DNA of 28,950 nt. Origin: JAUSIK01 sp964362915 (lineage in GTDB: Archaea; Nanobdellota; Nanobdellia; Pacearchaeales; GW2011-AR1). Under the pieces are notes generated by a model. The model was not told the origin of the DNA. It worked only from the letters and a program-made list of their open reading frames with translations, and did not search any database. A program made the position numbers and the translations under genes. This document shows positions 21,647 through 28,896 of this stretch, one piece after another. The stretch is from positions 1-28,950 of the forward strand of contig CAYIGH010000012.1 in NCBI GenBank assembly GCA_964362915.1. The letters are read 5' to 3'. The number at the start of each line of letters is the position of its first letter. The stretch's first letter is position 1.

Positions 21647-21955
21647 TTATCTATAGACTCTCCATGTATGAGAACATTTCGTACATTTGTAGAATTTTGT
21701 TTCTGCTTCATCTGCTGCCCTTGTCTGAGAAGTCCAAAAATAGGCTTTTTTATTTTTGCATTTTTGGCATGTTATATCAACTATTGGATTAGTATTATCC
21801 TGTCCTTCTTTTATTATTGGAACTACTCCTTTATTCTCTATCTTTTCAGAAGCCTCTATCTTTGGCTTTTTCTTTGGCCTATAGCCACAATTAACACAAG
21901 AAATTTTATCTTTATCAACAAGAATCATACTACCACACTTAGGACAAAATTCCAT
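21647..21955 (-). CDS. tfs: Transcription factor S (TFS, TFIIS/Rpb9-like transcript cleavage factor)
   Basis: A 102-residue factor that stimulates RNA cleavage by backtracked RNA polymerase. The N-terminal zinc ribbon uses C4, C7, C20 and C23 (CPKCGS, CVNCGY). A linker follows, then a C-terminal TFIIS-type ribbon with C63, C66, C91 and C94 (CQKCKN, CTKCSHTW). The catalytic hairpin carries Asp82-Glu83 in TRAADEAETKFY. All required residues are present, so it should be cleavage-active. TATA box ATTTAAAATA begins exactly 31 nt before the ATG. Confidence 0.95.
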   Translation of the reverse strand: MEFCPKCGSMILVDKDKISCVNCGYRPKKKPKIEASEKIENKGVVPIIKEGQDNTNPIVDITCQKCKNKKAYFWTSQTRAADEAETKFYKCTKCSHTWRVYR

Positions 21956-21976
21956 GCGTAGATATTAGATAATGGG

Positions 21977-21986
21977 TATTTTAAAT
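21977..21986 (-). promoter_or_regulatory. TATA box of tfs
   Basis: Minus-strand ATTTAAAATA, first base 31 nt before the tfs ATG. Confidence 0.6.
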
Positions 21987-21995
21987 TTTTGGTTT

Positions 21996-22565
21996 TTATC
22001 TACATAGTCCTTTCTGCCCTGCTGGTCTAAAGAATTCAAAGAAAATAAGTTTGATCCATCCTAATAAAGGTATTTTTAAAGTGGCCTTGCCTAAAACAGA
22101 ATCTTCCAAAATATTTTTTTCTATTGATAGCTGATCTGTATTATGATCTCCCTTTGTCTCTATTGGATTCTTACCAATTATTCTATGTATTAAAGGATGC
22201 TTCGTAGGCGCGTTGAAGATTATTACATCTCCTATTTCATAGTTTTCCTTCCCAATAACAAGTATTATGTCTCCTTTATTTAAGCCATTCTTGAAAGAAA
22301 ATGCCTCAAAATTTGACTTGCTAATATCTTTATCTATGTACCATTCTGCATTTTTACTCCACCATTCTTCAAATCCAGATTCGTGATACATTGAACAAGA
22401 CTCAACAACAACCAAAGGAAGGGAAGAGCCTGTTATAAAAGATAGAACAGGAAAGAAAATTAATTTTATAAAAAGAATTATTAAAACTATTGAGACAATC
22501 CATGATTGCCACGTATCTTCTTTAAGGAAATTCCAGAATTTTTTTATTTGATATAAAAATGACAT
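21996..22565 (-). CDS. Signal peptidase I, archaeal (Ser/His, Sec11-like) type
   Basis: A 189-residue membrane protease that removes signal peptides from secreted proteins. A first transmembrane helix (about 22-46) leads to the catalytic Ser58-Met59 in VVVESCSMYH. The region GDVIIFNAP precedes His127 in HPLIHRIIG, and Asp140 lies in TKGDHNTDQ. His in place of the bacterial Lys marks the archaeal/ER S26B type. A second hydrophobic segment lies near the C-terminus (about 160-180). The insert between Ser and the first strand (ESGFEEWWSKNAEWYIDKD) is longer than in many homologues. TATA-like CTTTAAAAAC lies 30 nt upstream. Confidence 0.9.
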   Translation of the reverse strand: MSFLYQIKKFWNFLKEDTWQSWIVSIVLIILFIKLIFFPVLSFITGSSLPLVVVESCSMYHESGFEEWWSKNAEWYIDKDISKSNFEAFSFKNGLNKGDIILVIGKENYEIGDVIIFNAPTKHPLIHRIIGKNPIETKGDHNTDQLSIEKNILEDSVLGKATLKIPLLGWIKLIFFEFFRPAGQKGLCR

Positions 22566-22606
22566 GGGACATTATAGAAAAGAATGTTTTTAAAGATTCC
22601 TTAAAA

Positions 22607-22677
22607 TGCACCTTGCGGGGATCGAACCCGCGTGACCAGCTTGGGAAGCTGGCATTCTGCCACTGAACTAAAGGTGC
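22607..22677 (-). tRNA. tRNA-Gly (anticodon CCC)
   Basis: Minus-strand cloverleaf: acceptor GCACCTT/AAGGTGC, anticodon stem CCAGC/GCTGG with loop TTCCCAA (CCC), T arm GCGGG-TTCGATC-CCCGC, discriminator A at 22607. No intron, no CCA. Confidence 0.95.
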
Positions 22678-22755
22678 TCTATTTTTCAATATTCTACCCT
22701 ATTAATTCTTTTTGTTTATAGAAAGAATTAAAAAGTATTTGTTTAAACTATTATT

Positions 22756-23007
22756 ATGGAATGGACAAATAGATGGACAAGATATCTAGACAAGGAAGAT
22801 ATAAAATTTGTGGGAATTGCTAATATTTTATATGAAGAAAATTTCGATGAAATGAGACAAGACTTATATGGAAGATTATTATCCAAACCAATGTATCCTG
22901 CTTTAAAAAATCAACTTACCAAAGACATTGAAAGAATAGATAAAATAATTTTTTATAGAGACATTGACGAGTTTATACAGAGAAGAATTTTTAATGATAA
23001 CTTCTAA
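22756..23007 (+). CDS. Small uncharacterised soluble protein
   Basis: An 83-residue, charged, mostly helical protein (EWTNRWTRYLDKEDIKFVGI ... NQLTKDIERIDKIIFYRDID, then EFIQRRIFNDNF). It has no motif I recognise. An AATTAAAAAG box begins about 29 nt upstream, consistent with the window's leaderless promoter spacing. It sits between tRNA-Gly and tRNA-Ile. Confidence 0.6.
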   Translation: MEWTNRWTRYLDKEDIKFVGIANILYEENFDEMRQDLYGRLLSKPMYPALKNQLTKDIERIDKIIFYRDIDEFIQRRIFNDNF

Positions 23008-23046
23008 AGAAAATCTTTATAAACGAGATAAATTTTGAAGCATTAT

Positions 23047-23120
23047 GATCGTGTAGCTCAGCTTGGTAGAGCACTGCTCTGATAAGGCAGGGGCCCCAGG
23101 TTCAAATCCTGGCACGATCA
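23047..23120 (+). tRNA. tRNA-Ile (anticodon GAT)
   Basis: Acceptor GATCGTG/CACGATC, D arm GCTC-AGCTTGGTA-GAGC, anticodon stem CTGCT/GGCAG with loop CTGATAA (GAT), T arm CCAGG-TTCAAAT-CCTGG, discriminator A at 23120. TATA-like CTTTATAAAC lies about 33 nt upstream. No intron, no CCA. Confidence 0.95.
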
Positions 23121-23149
23121 TTATTCATATAGAGATTAAAAACAAGCTC

Positions 23150-23809
23150 TTATTGCTCAAAAGTCTTGAACTCAACCAATAGCTTATCATTATTAATTGA
23201 CAAACTTTTTAAAGGCAAATTTACAGGCAGGCTATTTACATAAACCTTCTTATCCCCAATTGCTTTTATCTCATAACCAGACTCAAGCTTTGAAATAAAT
23301 ACGTCTTGAGGAGATTCAATGCCTGGAGTTTTTAATTCGTAGATAATTTTATCACTCAATCTTTTAATTTTAGTTTCTGCCTTTTCTCTTGGAAGAGAAT
23401 TCATTCTATCCAGCTGCTTTTCTGAAATAGATTTTTCGAATATGCTCCTTTGATTCTTCTCAGGCGCCTTTTTTGCTCTGGCATATGGTCCAACTTGAAT
23501 TCTTATTCCATTTGGAAGACTTTTTATTTCTGCGCCGTCAAATTCTTTTCCGATATTTTTGAATTGTTTATCCAGACCTTTTATCAGGTTGTTCATCAAA
23601 GAGCCTATTAATTTGTCAGTAAAGCCAAACTCAAATTGAGAAGGAACAATTTCTTCGTCTATCTCTTCATTCTTACCAAGAAGACCATAATCTCTCGTAT
23701 ATTTTTCCTCATCAATTAAATTAATTCCGCAATAAGGGCAGAAGCTAAATTTTTCATTTACCTTTGAATTACAGTTGTCGCAGCGGACATTCTTTTTCTT
23801 AAAAAACAT
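23150..23809 (-). CDS. Zinc-ribbon protein with C-terminal Hsp20/CS-like domain
   Basis: A 219-residue protein. The start is placed at ATG 23809 (MFFKKKNVRC), because a TGTTTAAAAG box begins 32 nt upstream; the longer frame from 23842 would place that box over its own start codon. Residues 8-28 form a zinc ribbon (CDNCN, CPYCG: C10, C13, C24, C27). A variable middle follows (FEFGFTDKLIGSLMNNLIKG, then a patch containing PNGIRIQVGPYARAKK). The last 65 residues (YELKTPGIESPQDVFISKLE ... KVYVNSLPVNLPLKSLSIN) have the strand pattern of a small heat-shock/CS domain. A role as chaperone-like adaptor is plausible but unproven. Confidence 0.65.
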   Translation of the reverse strand: MFFKKKNVRCDNCNSKVNEKFSFCPYCGINLIDEEKYTRDYGLLGKNEEIDEEIVPSQFEFGFTDKLIGSLMNNLIKGLDKQFKNIGKEFDGAEIKSLPNGIRIQVGPYARAKKAPEKNQRSIFEKSISEKQLDRMNSLPREKAETKIKRLSDKIIYELKTPGIESPQDVFISKLESGYEIKAIGDKKVYVNSLPVNLPLKSLSINNDKLLVEFKTFEQ

Positions 23810-23913
23810 AAATAAGTATAATATTGCCTTGCTTTTAAACATTTTGATAGTGGCGCATTGTGACTGTAAATTATTACAACTTGAAAAAGCAAAGAAAGTA
23901 GGTTTTAACGTTG

Positions 23914-24074
23914 GGATTTTGAGAAGTTGTGAGCAATATTGTTCTTTGAATAACGAACAATTTGGGTGAAACCTGCAAGGTTGAACCTCAAAATCCTTGT
24001 TAAGTCCTCCGAGCTTGCGAGAGCCCGCAGGGCGTGACCGAGCCTCGAAGAGGCGAAAGAGTTCGGGCTGGCTC
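23914..24074. ncRNA. Candidate structured RNA or relic of a mobile element end
   Basis: Two structured parts fill the 330-nt gene-free gap 23810-24139. Part one: a 10-bp perfect stem GGATTTTGAG (23914-23923)/CTCAAAATCC (23987-23996) encloses hairpins ATTGTTC/GAACAAT (23938-23961) and AACCT/AGGTT (23970-23982), a three-way junction. Part two is strongly G+C-rich: GCCC-GCA-GGGC (24023-24033), GCCTC-GAA-GAGGC (24042-24054) and long-range AGCCCG/CGGGCT (24022-24069). No convincing coding frame on either strand. It matches no RNA family I can name. Confidence 0.45.
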
Positions 24075-24087
24075 TGGAAAACCGAAA

Positions 24088-24097
24088 GGTTTATAAA
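24088..24097 (+). promoter_or_regulatory. TATA box of the AbrB-PIN operon
   Basis: GGTTTATAAA, first base 52 nt before the ATG at 24140, giving a short leader that carries GGAG 6 nt before the start codon. Confidence 0.55.
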
Positions 24098-24119
24098 TAA
24101 GATATTCTTACTAATAAGA
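24098..24119. promoter_or_regulatory. Operator of the AbrB-PIN operon
   Basis: Overlapping palindromes TAAGA-TAT-TCTTA (24098-24110) and TCTTA-CTAA-TAAGA (24106-24119), just downstream of the TATA box; a likely site for autorepression by the AbrB protein (inference). Confidence 0.5.
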
Positions 24120-24139
24120 TAAATTAATTGGAGTTAAAA

Positions 24140-24397
24140 ATGGAAGATTTAGAAGTTACAAGTGTTAGTTCAAGAGGGCAAGTAGTTATCCCTCAGAAAA
24201 TAAGAGATAAGCTGCACATTGCCGAGGGAGAAAAATTTGTTGTGATCGGAGAAGAAGACACCATAGTCCTTAAAAAGCTAAAAGTCCCTTCATTTAAGGG
24301 GTTTGAAAAGTTGCTTCGTAAGACGAGAGAGTTTGCCAAGGCAAAAGGAATCAAAGAGAGTGATGTCGAAGAAGCGGTTAAAAAAGCGCGTGAATGA
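24140..24397 (+). CDS. AbrB/SpoVT-type antitoxin (swapped-hairpin DNA-binding)
   Basis: An 85-residue antitoxin. Residues 3-47 form the AbrB fold: VTSVSSRGQVVIPQKIRDKL, then AEGEKFVVIGEEDTIVLKK. The C-terminal half is helical and toxin-binding (FEKLLRKTREFAKAKGIKES, then DVEEAVKKARE). An in-frame TTG at 24128 exists, but ATG 24140 preceded by GGAG is the better start. The stop overlaps the PIN start in ATGATGA, indicating translational coupling. Such VapB-type proteins bind both their toxin and their own promoter. Confidence 0.9.
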   Translation: MEDLEVTSVSSRGQVVIPQKIRDKLHIAEGEKFVVIGEEDTIVLKKLKVPSFKGFEKLLRKTREFAKAKGIKESDVEEAVKKARE

Positions 24398-24801
24398 TGA
24401 AAGTAGTTTTTGATACGAATGTCTTTATTTCAGGTATTTTCTGGGAAGGGAATTTTTGTGCATAGATTATTGATTTATGGCGTGAAGGAAAAGTTACTTT
24501 AGTGAGTTCTGTTGAGATAGTTGAAGAATTAGTAAAAACCTTAAGAGGTTTTAAGATTCAGATGGATGAGGAGAATGTAAAAGAATGGGAACAAATCATT
24601 CTTGAAAACGCTATTTTAGTTGAGCCATCTGAGAAGTTAGATATTGTGAAGGAAGACTCCGATGATAATAAATTTCTAGAGGCGGCAATTACAGGAAACG
24701 CTGGATATGTTATAACGCAGGATAAGCATTTATTGAAAATAAAAGAATTTCAAGGGATAAAGATTGTTAAACCAGAGCAGTTCTTGGAAATTCTTGGTTG
24801 A
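24394..24801 (+). pseudogene. PIN-domain toxin (VapC-like) interrupted by an in-frame TAG
   Basis: The frame from ATG 24394 (or 24397) reads MKVVFDTNVFISGIFWEGNF, Cys-Ala, then TAG at 24463-24465, and continues in the same frame to 24801. The whole gene would be about 135 residues. The PIN acidic residues are all present: Asp in VFDTN, Glu in SVEIVEEL, Asp in EDSDDNKFLEAA and Asp in YVITQDKHLL. Only one codon is wrong, so inactivation is recent or the TAG is somehow tolerated. The antitoxin upstream is intact. The fragment after the stop has a possible GTG start at 24499, but it would lack the first catalytic Asp. Confidence 0.85.
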
Positions 24802-24854
24802 GTTTTTGCTGGCTTCTAAGTTTTGAAGTTATTATTAAGTAGTTACAATAGGAA

Positions 24855-24864
24855 GATTTATAAA
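24855..24864 (+). promoter_or_regulatory. TATA box of the 106-residue gene
   Basis: GATTTATAAA, first base exactly 31 nt before the ATG at 24886. Confidence 0.55.
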
Positions 24865-24885
24865 TACTAAATCCTTAGAAAAAAT

Positions 24886-25206
24886 ATGGAAATTCAAAAA
24901 AAACCTAGAAAACTTTATTTACATTCTCTTAGTATTGACACTAAAGGTGAGAATGATGATATAGTAGACGAAGATTTACTTCGCAATATTTTAATGCACC
25001 ATGATAGTAGGGGCAATTTTTCTAGAGTTTCTGAAGACTTAGAAGGAAAAATAGTTCGCATTCATTACACAACCAAAGATGAAGTAGCTAATACTACATA
25101 TTTTGAAGATTGTAAAGAAGGCATAACATTAACCTTTAAAGATTATATCCTCTTAGGAAAACCCAAAGTTATTTCTGAAACAAGAGCTTATAAAAAATCA
25201 AGATAA
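24886..25206 (+). CDS. Small uncharacterised protein
   Basis: A 106-residue soluble protein I do not recognise. It has a basic start (EIQKKPRKLYLHSLSIDTKG), an acidic stretch (ENDDIVDEDLLRNILMHHD) and a beta-rich part that looks like a small barrel (GKIVRIHYTTKDEVANTTYF, then EGITLTFKDYILLGKPKVI). It has its own well-placed promoter, so it is probably expressed as a leaderless mRNA. It lies just downstream of the AbrB-PIN pair. Confidence 0.6.
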   Translation: MEIQKKPRKLYLHSLSIDTKGENDDIVDEDLLRNILMHHDSRGNFSRVSEDLEGKIVRIHYTTKDEVANTTYFEDCKEGITLTFKDYILLGKPKVISETRAYKKSR

Positions 25207-25383
25207 TTCTTGTAGGGATTGTAAAATCATTAATTTCTGAGGACGAAGTCCGAAGCTATCTGAGCCAGCTCGAATTGGACTTAACGTGCCGGCTACGATA
25301 ATGACAAATAACCCTGACGAAGTAAGAGAGTTTTATAAAAGACTTGAAAGAATTGTGTATAAACCGGTATATGGCTTGAATTG
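25207..25383 (+). other. Gap with a degraded coding-like stretch
   Basis: Two overlapping open stretches have protein-like composition: one reads ISEDEVRSYLSQLELDL (about 25230-25282). The other reads RIGLNVPATIMTNNPDEVRE through FYKRLERIVYKPVYGLNCQ and stops at 25390. Joined by a frameshift they could be the remains of one small gene; a 29-codon frame from ATG 25301 remains. The stretch is richer in G+C than its surroundings and includes GGAC-GAA-GTCC. Confidence 0.3.
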
Positions 25384-27594
25384 TCAATAAATTATAACTT
25401 CGCCGTAATTTTCAGAATAAGGCAAGTTTAAATAAGAGATTTCTCTCAAATCATCAAGGTCACTGGCTTTAATTTTCTTTAATGATAAGGTATATAGAAC
25501 ATCATTCATATATAAGGCTCTCTGTATGCTCTCTGGCCCATAATAACCATACCTTTCCTTATCTATAACATCATAATGTGTTATTCTTCCCTTAATCTTA
25601 ATTTCATCAAGTCTAATATCAAAAATATATGCTCCCTGCCAGACTGTCTCTCCATAAGCACTGGCAGGTATTTCTCCTTGATATTCAGTCTTATCAATTT
25701 CTGCCAAGGACACAGGCATTACAAGCAAATTTCTCTTTTTATCGAATAAAAATGCCTTATGATCGTGTAAAGCATAACTGTCAGTGCCTCTATCGCCGAC
25801 AACAATCTTTGCTCTTTCTCTCGGATTTTTTATATCTCTTACATCAAAAATAGCAATCTTCAATCCCTGATACCATGCAAAATCGCGCCCAAATCCTTCC
25901 TCATTTGCATCAACTGCTTCTTTCCCAATTCCAATTATATGATTCTCATCATAAGGATGCAAATAATCAGAATATCCTGGAATTTTAAGATATCCTAAAA
26001 CTTCAGGATTATTAGAATCGCTCAAATCAATTACAAAAAAAGGATCTATTTTTTTAAACGTAACTAGATATGCTCTGTCTCCTATAAATCTGGCAGAATA
26101 AATTCTCTCTCCAGGAGCTAATTTTTCAATCTTTCCTATAATATTCAGCTCTTCATTCAAAACGTAAAGATTATTATCGCTGCTTCCATCCCATATTTGT
26201 CCAGAAGTGGTTGCGATTCGAAAGTTATTATTATGCTCGTCCATAGAGAATTGATTTAAAACAGTTCCAGGCACTTCTCCAACCTCTTTATACTCAATTT
26301 TTTCTTCATCAACATTTATCTTGTGTATAACTGTTCTCTCGCTTTCTTTTCTTATCTCTAACTCAAAATCCCTTAATGACTCGTACAATTCTTTATCAAA
26401 TTCTGCCTTTTCTTCCCCTCTTAAAGAATTAGAATAATCTTGAATTATAATATTAACTTCTTCTATTCTCTCATTTAGGCCTTTCTTGGAATTCAATATA
26501 TTTTCAATTTCTTCTTTCAAATTTTCAGGAAGCAAGGGCATAATGGCTTCTTCAATAGATTTCTCCCAATATTCTCTTCCGCTTATCCATTTTGTATAAG
26601 TTAAATAAATATTATTCTCAGAGACATAAATATTATTGCTTGCTCCAGTCATATAAATTTTGCTTTCAATATCTCCGTTCTTTACATTAATAGAGCTTAT
26701 GCTATTGAACACATAATTATAATCTACATAATCAAAATAATAAATACTATTCAAAGCAATTCTTTCTTCGACACCATTTAGTTTATAAACAGGCAGAATT
26801 GGCCTATTATTCTCAATATACTTGTTACTGACAACATATATATAATCGTCTATCATTCTTGAATCTATATAATTGCCGTCAAAACTTATCTCGTCATCAA
26901 GTTCTGGTTTTTCTCTATCAGATATGTCATAAATATATACATAAACTTTTGAATCTCCGCTGTACCAAGGAGCTATTGCAACATCTGTTGCAACACCTGC
27001 TGAAGCTCTCTTGCTGACTTCAACATTACGAACAACACTTTCTTCATTAGAATCATCTTCAGATGCAACTACTGGTTCGTATCCTTGGGTAAAAACAATT
27101 AATTTATCATTATTAACAAAAATTTCTAAGATGTTATTTTTTATTTCTATTTCACTGGCTATTTTCATATTTTCAGCAGGAAATGCATTGGCTATTACTA
27201 CTTTATTGCCGACAATAGTGTAAATGTATTTCCCGTCATTCTTGACAATGTCTGCTTCATCAACTCCTTCAACTTGAATATTTGTCTGAGAGTAGTCGTC
27301 AGCTTGTGCTTCAGATGCACTAACCCTGCTTCCAGAATCTGCAAAAGCAGCAGAAGGAGCCCTAACACTCTTCTCTAATGCGCCAAACTGCCCATAGCCA
27401 GAACTTTCTTCCAAGCTCTTCTTCAGAAAATCTTCTAATTCAGAATAAGAACTAAAGCTTTTTATTTTATCATTTATTTTATCATCTGCAATCTGTTCTT
27501 TAAATCCACTTTCAAAAATAGACGCAATGATAACTCCAAATACTATAACAAATAAAATGCCTACAACCCATATATTCCTTATTTCATCTTTCAT
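25384..27594 (-). CDS. Membrane-anchored beta-propeller protein (Beta_propel/PF09826-like)
   Basis: A 736-residue extracytoplasmic protein. An N-terminal transmembrane anchor (residues 9-27, VVGILFVIVFGVIIASIF) is followed by a Ser/Ala-rich linker and the family hallmark TNIQVEGVDEADIVKNDGKY with IYTI. Repeated propeller blades follow (DKLIVFTQG, DDYIYVVSNKYI, NIYLTYTKW, DRAYLVTFKKIDPFFVIDLSD, GYLKIPGYSDYLHPYDENHI, YALHDHKAFLFDKKRNLLVM). A helical insertion lies near residues 340-420. These archaeal surface proteins have no settled function. A TATTTAAATA box lies about 30 nt upstream, preceded by a near-palindrome at the same distance as at the regulator gene 27670-28254, suggesting shared control. 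Confidence 0.88.
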   Translation of the reverse strand: MKDEIRNIWVVGILFVIVFGVIIASIFESGFKEQIADDKINDKIKSFSSYSELEDFLKKSLEESSGYGQFGALEKSVRAPSAAFADSGSRVSASEAQADDYSQTNIQVEGVDEADIVKNDGKYIYTIVGNKVVIANAFPAENMKIASEIEIKNNILEIFVNNDKLIVFTQGYEPVVASEDDSNEESVVRNVEVSKRASAGVATDVAIAPWYSGDSKVYVYIYDISDREKPELDDEISFDGNYIDSRMIDDYIYVVSNKYIENNRPILPVYKLNGVEERIALNSIYYFDYVDYNYVFNSISSINVKNGDIESKIYMTGASNNIYVSENNIYLTYTKWISGREYWEKSIEEAIMPLLPENLKEEIENILNSKKGLNERIEEVNIIIQDYSNSLRGEEKAEFDKELYESLRDFELEIRKESERTVIHKINVDEEKIEYKEVGEVPGTVLNQFSMDEHNNNFRIATTSGQIWDGSSDNNLYVLNEELNIIGKIEKLAPGERIYSARFIGDRAYLVTFKKIDPFFVIDLSDSNNPEVLGYLKIPGYSDYLHPYDENHIIGIGKEAVDANEEGFGRDFAWYQGLKIAIFDVRDIKNPRERAKIVVGDRGTDSYALHDHKAFLFDKKRNLLVMPVSLAEIDKTEYQGEIPASAYGETVWQGAYIFDIRLDEIKIKGRITHYDVIDKERYGYYGPESIQRALYMNDVLYTLSLKKIKASDLDDLREISYLNLPYSENYGEVIIY

Positions 27595-27633
27595 ATTAAT
27601 AACAAAACAAGCTTATATTTAAATAATTCTTTA

Positions 27634-27653
27634 GATTCGAAAACTTTTGAACC
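27634..27653. promoter_or_regulatory. Imperfect palindrome upstream of the beta-propeller gene
   Basis: Minus-strand GGTTCAAAAG-TTTTCGAATC, centred 49.5 nt before the ATG at 27594. Its left half TGGTTCAA matches 7 of 8 bases of TAGTTCAA in the perfect operator at 28293-28314. Confidence 0.45.
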
Positions 27654-27669
27654 AATTCTGTATCTTTTA

Positions 27670-28254
27670 TCATTTTCTCCATAGATTCCATAATAAATAA
27701 ATCAATAATCCTGCTAAAGCTCCGGCGAAAAACCAAAGCCAGACATTTTGAGCTATTGCAATCGCACTTCTGCTAATACTTTCGCCGGCAATTGCCTCTG
27801 CACTGTCTGCGAGAGCAGCACTGGACTTCTCTAATGCAATCTTAGCTAGTTGCGCACTTCCTTCGCTGTTATCTATTCTTACTTGCCTATCTATCCATAA
27901 TTTTATTCCAAATGCAGCTATCCCTGAAATTAAAACAGTTGGAATAATGCCTTTCATCATATTTCTTGGAGAGATTATAATTTTCTTATTTGATATTTTA
28001 TATCTATGAATTCTTTTTCCCTTTACACTCCATAAAAATCCCTTAATCTTTTCTATTAGTCCAGCTTCTTCTAATTTCTTAATATTATATTCTATTGTGT
28101 TTAAAGGTAAATCTAAGCTTTTAGCCAATTCGCTCTCGCTTAATTCATTTTCAGCTAGTAATCCTAAAATCCTTTTAGAAGTCTTATTGGAAATGACATC
28201 AGCTATCTTAGCAGTTCTAGGGTCTTCCAAATCAATCATTATTGAATTTTTCAT
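27670..28254 (-). CDS. Membrane-bound winged-helix transcription regulator (ArsR-like HTH + two transmembrane helices)
   Basis: A 194-residue regulator. Residues 10-85 form a winged helix: SKRILGLLAENELSESELAK, SLDLPLNTIEYNIKKLEEAG, LIEKIKGFLWSV. Two transmembrane helices follow (about 101-121, GIIPTVLISGIAAFGIKLWI; about 168-190, NVWLWFFAGALAGLLIYLLW), separated by an Ala/Ser-rich, probably extracytoplasmic loop (QLAKIALEKSSAALADSAEA). This one-component layout lets an outside signal act on DNA binding. It lies directly upstream of the beta-propeller gene in the same orientation, with a 75-nt gap. A perfect 22-bp palindrome precedes its own promoter. Confidence 0.88.
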   Translation of the reverse strand: MKNSIMIDLEDPRTAKIADVISNKTSKRILGLLAENELSESELAKSLDLPLNTIEYNIKKLEEAGLIEKIKGFLWSVKGKRIHRYKISNKKIIISPRNMMKGIIPTVLISGIAAFGIKLWIDRQVRIDNSEGSAQLAKIALEKSSAALADSAEAIAGESISRSAIAIAQNVWLWFFAGALAGLLIYLLWNLWRK

Positions 28255-28292
28255 ATAAAATATAATAATTAATACCTTATAAATTAAACCAA

Positions 28293-28314
28293 TAGTTCAA
28301 TCATGATTGAACTA
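28293..28314. promoter_or_regulatory. Perfect 22-bp palindromic operator of the membrane-bound regulator
   Basis: Half-site TAGTTCAATCA followed directly by its exact complement, centred 49.5 nt before the regulator ATG and just upstream of its TATA box (minus-strand AATTTATAAG near 28275-28284). A likely autoregulatory site. Confidence 0.7.
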
Positions 28315-28338
28315 ATCAAACAATAGTGTATTGTAATG

Positions 28339-28896
28339 TTAAGCTAAAACTTCCTCAATTTTTGTAATAAATTCATCAGCATCACTTAATGCTGTTTTTG
28401 CCATTTCTTTTGTTATACTAGGAGTTGCATCATATTGTGCTGTTTCTCTATTTGTTTTTGTTTGCATTAATTTTATTATTAATTGCTCACTTAAAGTGTA
28501 AGCTTTAGTTAGTTTATGAATATCCTTAGTTTCCAGATTTTTTCTGTTTTTATTTGACTGATTAATATAATTTAATTCTAAAACTGTGATTGTTGCAGCA
28601 TGACTTTTTGATTTAAATTCAAGTTTTGCTAATGCTGAAAGTGCAGAGGTATACATTGCATAATAGGAAACAATTATAACCCAATCATACATTTCAAAGT
28701 TATTTGCTAGATTAAGCATCTTTTTTAGTTCTTCTTGGTCAGAGATACTATTCATAATATTTGCAACAGTTAAATTCTTTCTTGCTTTCGTTAGATAAGG
28801 TTTTTCTAATTTTTTATATTCCTCCTTCTTAAGAAGCTGTTCTTTTTTCAAAAAACCTTCAATTTGATTTTTTAGTATTGTTTTTTTGTCTTTCAT
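28339..28896 (-). CDS. HEPN-domain protein (third MNT-HEPN pair)
   Basis: A 185-residue helical protein, start at ATG 28896 (MKDKKTILKNQIEGFLKK). An in-frame TTG at 28911 would add five residues, but ATG 28896 shares ATGA with the upstream stop. The HEPN core is seen in DWVIIVSYYAMYTSALSALA followed by FKSKSHAATITVLE, and the late motif in TNRETAQYDA (R-x4-Y). It is not closely similar to the pair at 16.9-18.7 kb beyond the fold. Coupled to a nucleotidyltransferase whose C-terminal tail is visible at the window edge. Confidence 0.75.
   Translation of the reverse strand: MKDKKTILKNQIEGFLKKEQLLKKEEYKKLEKPYLTKARKNLTVANIMNSISDQEELKKMLNLANNFEMYDWVIIVSYYAMYTSALSALAKLEFKSKSHAATITVLELNYINQSNKNRKNLETKDIHKLTKAYTLSEQLIIKLMQTKTNRETAQYDATPSITKEMAKTALSDADEFITKIEEVLA

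Noticed and set aside
23775..23969. 64-codon plus-strand frame
   Set aside because: Begins antisense to the zinc-ribbon gene, crosses its promoter and ends inside the structured-RNA candidate; no promoter of its own.
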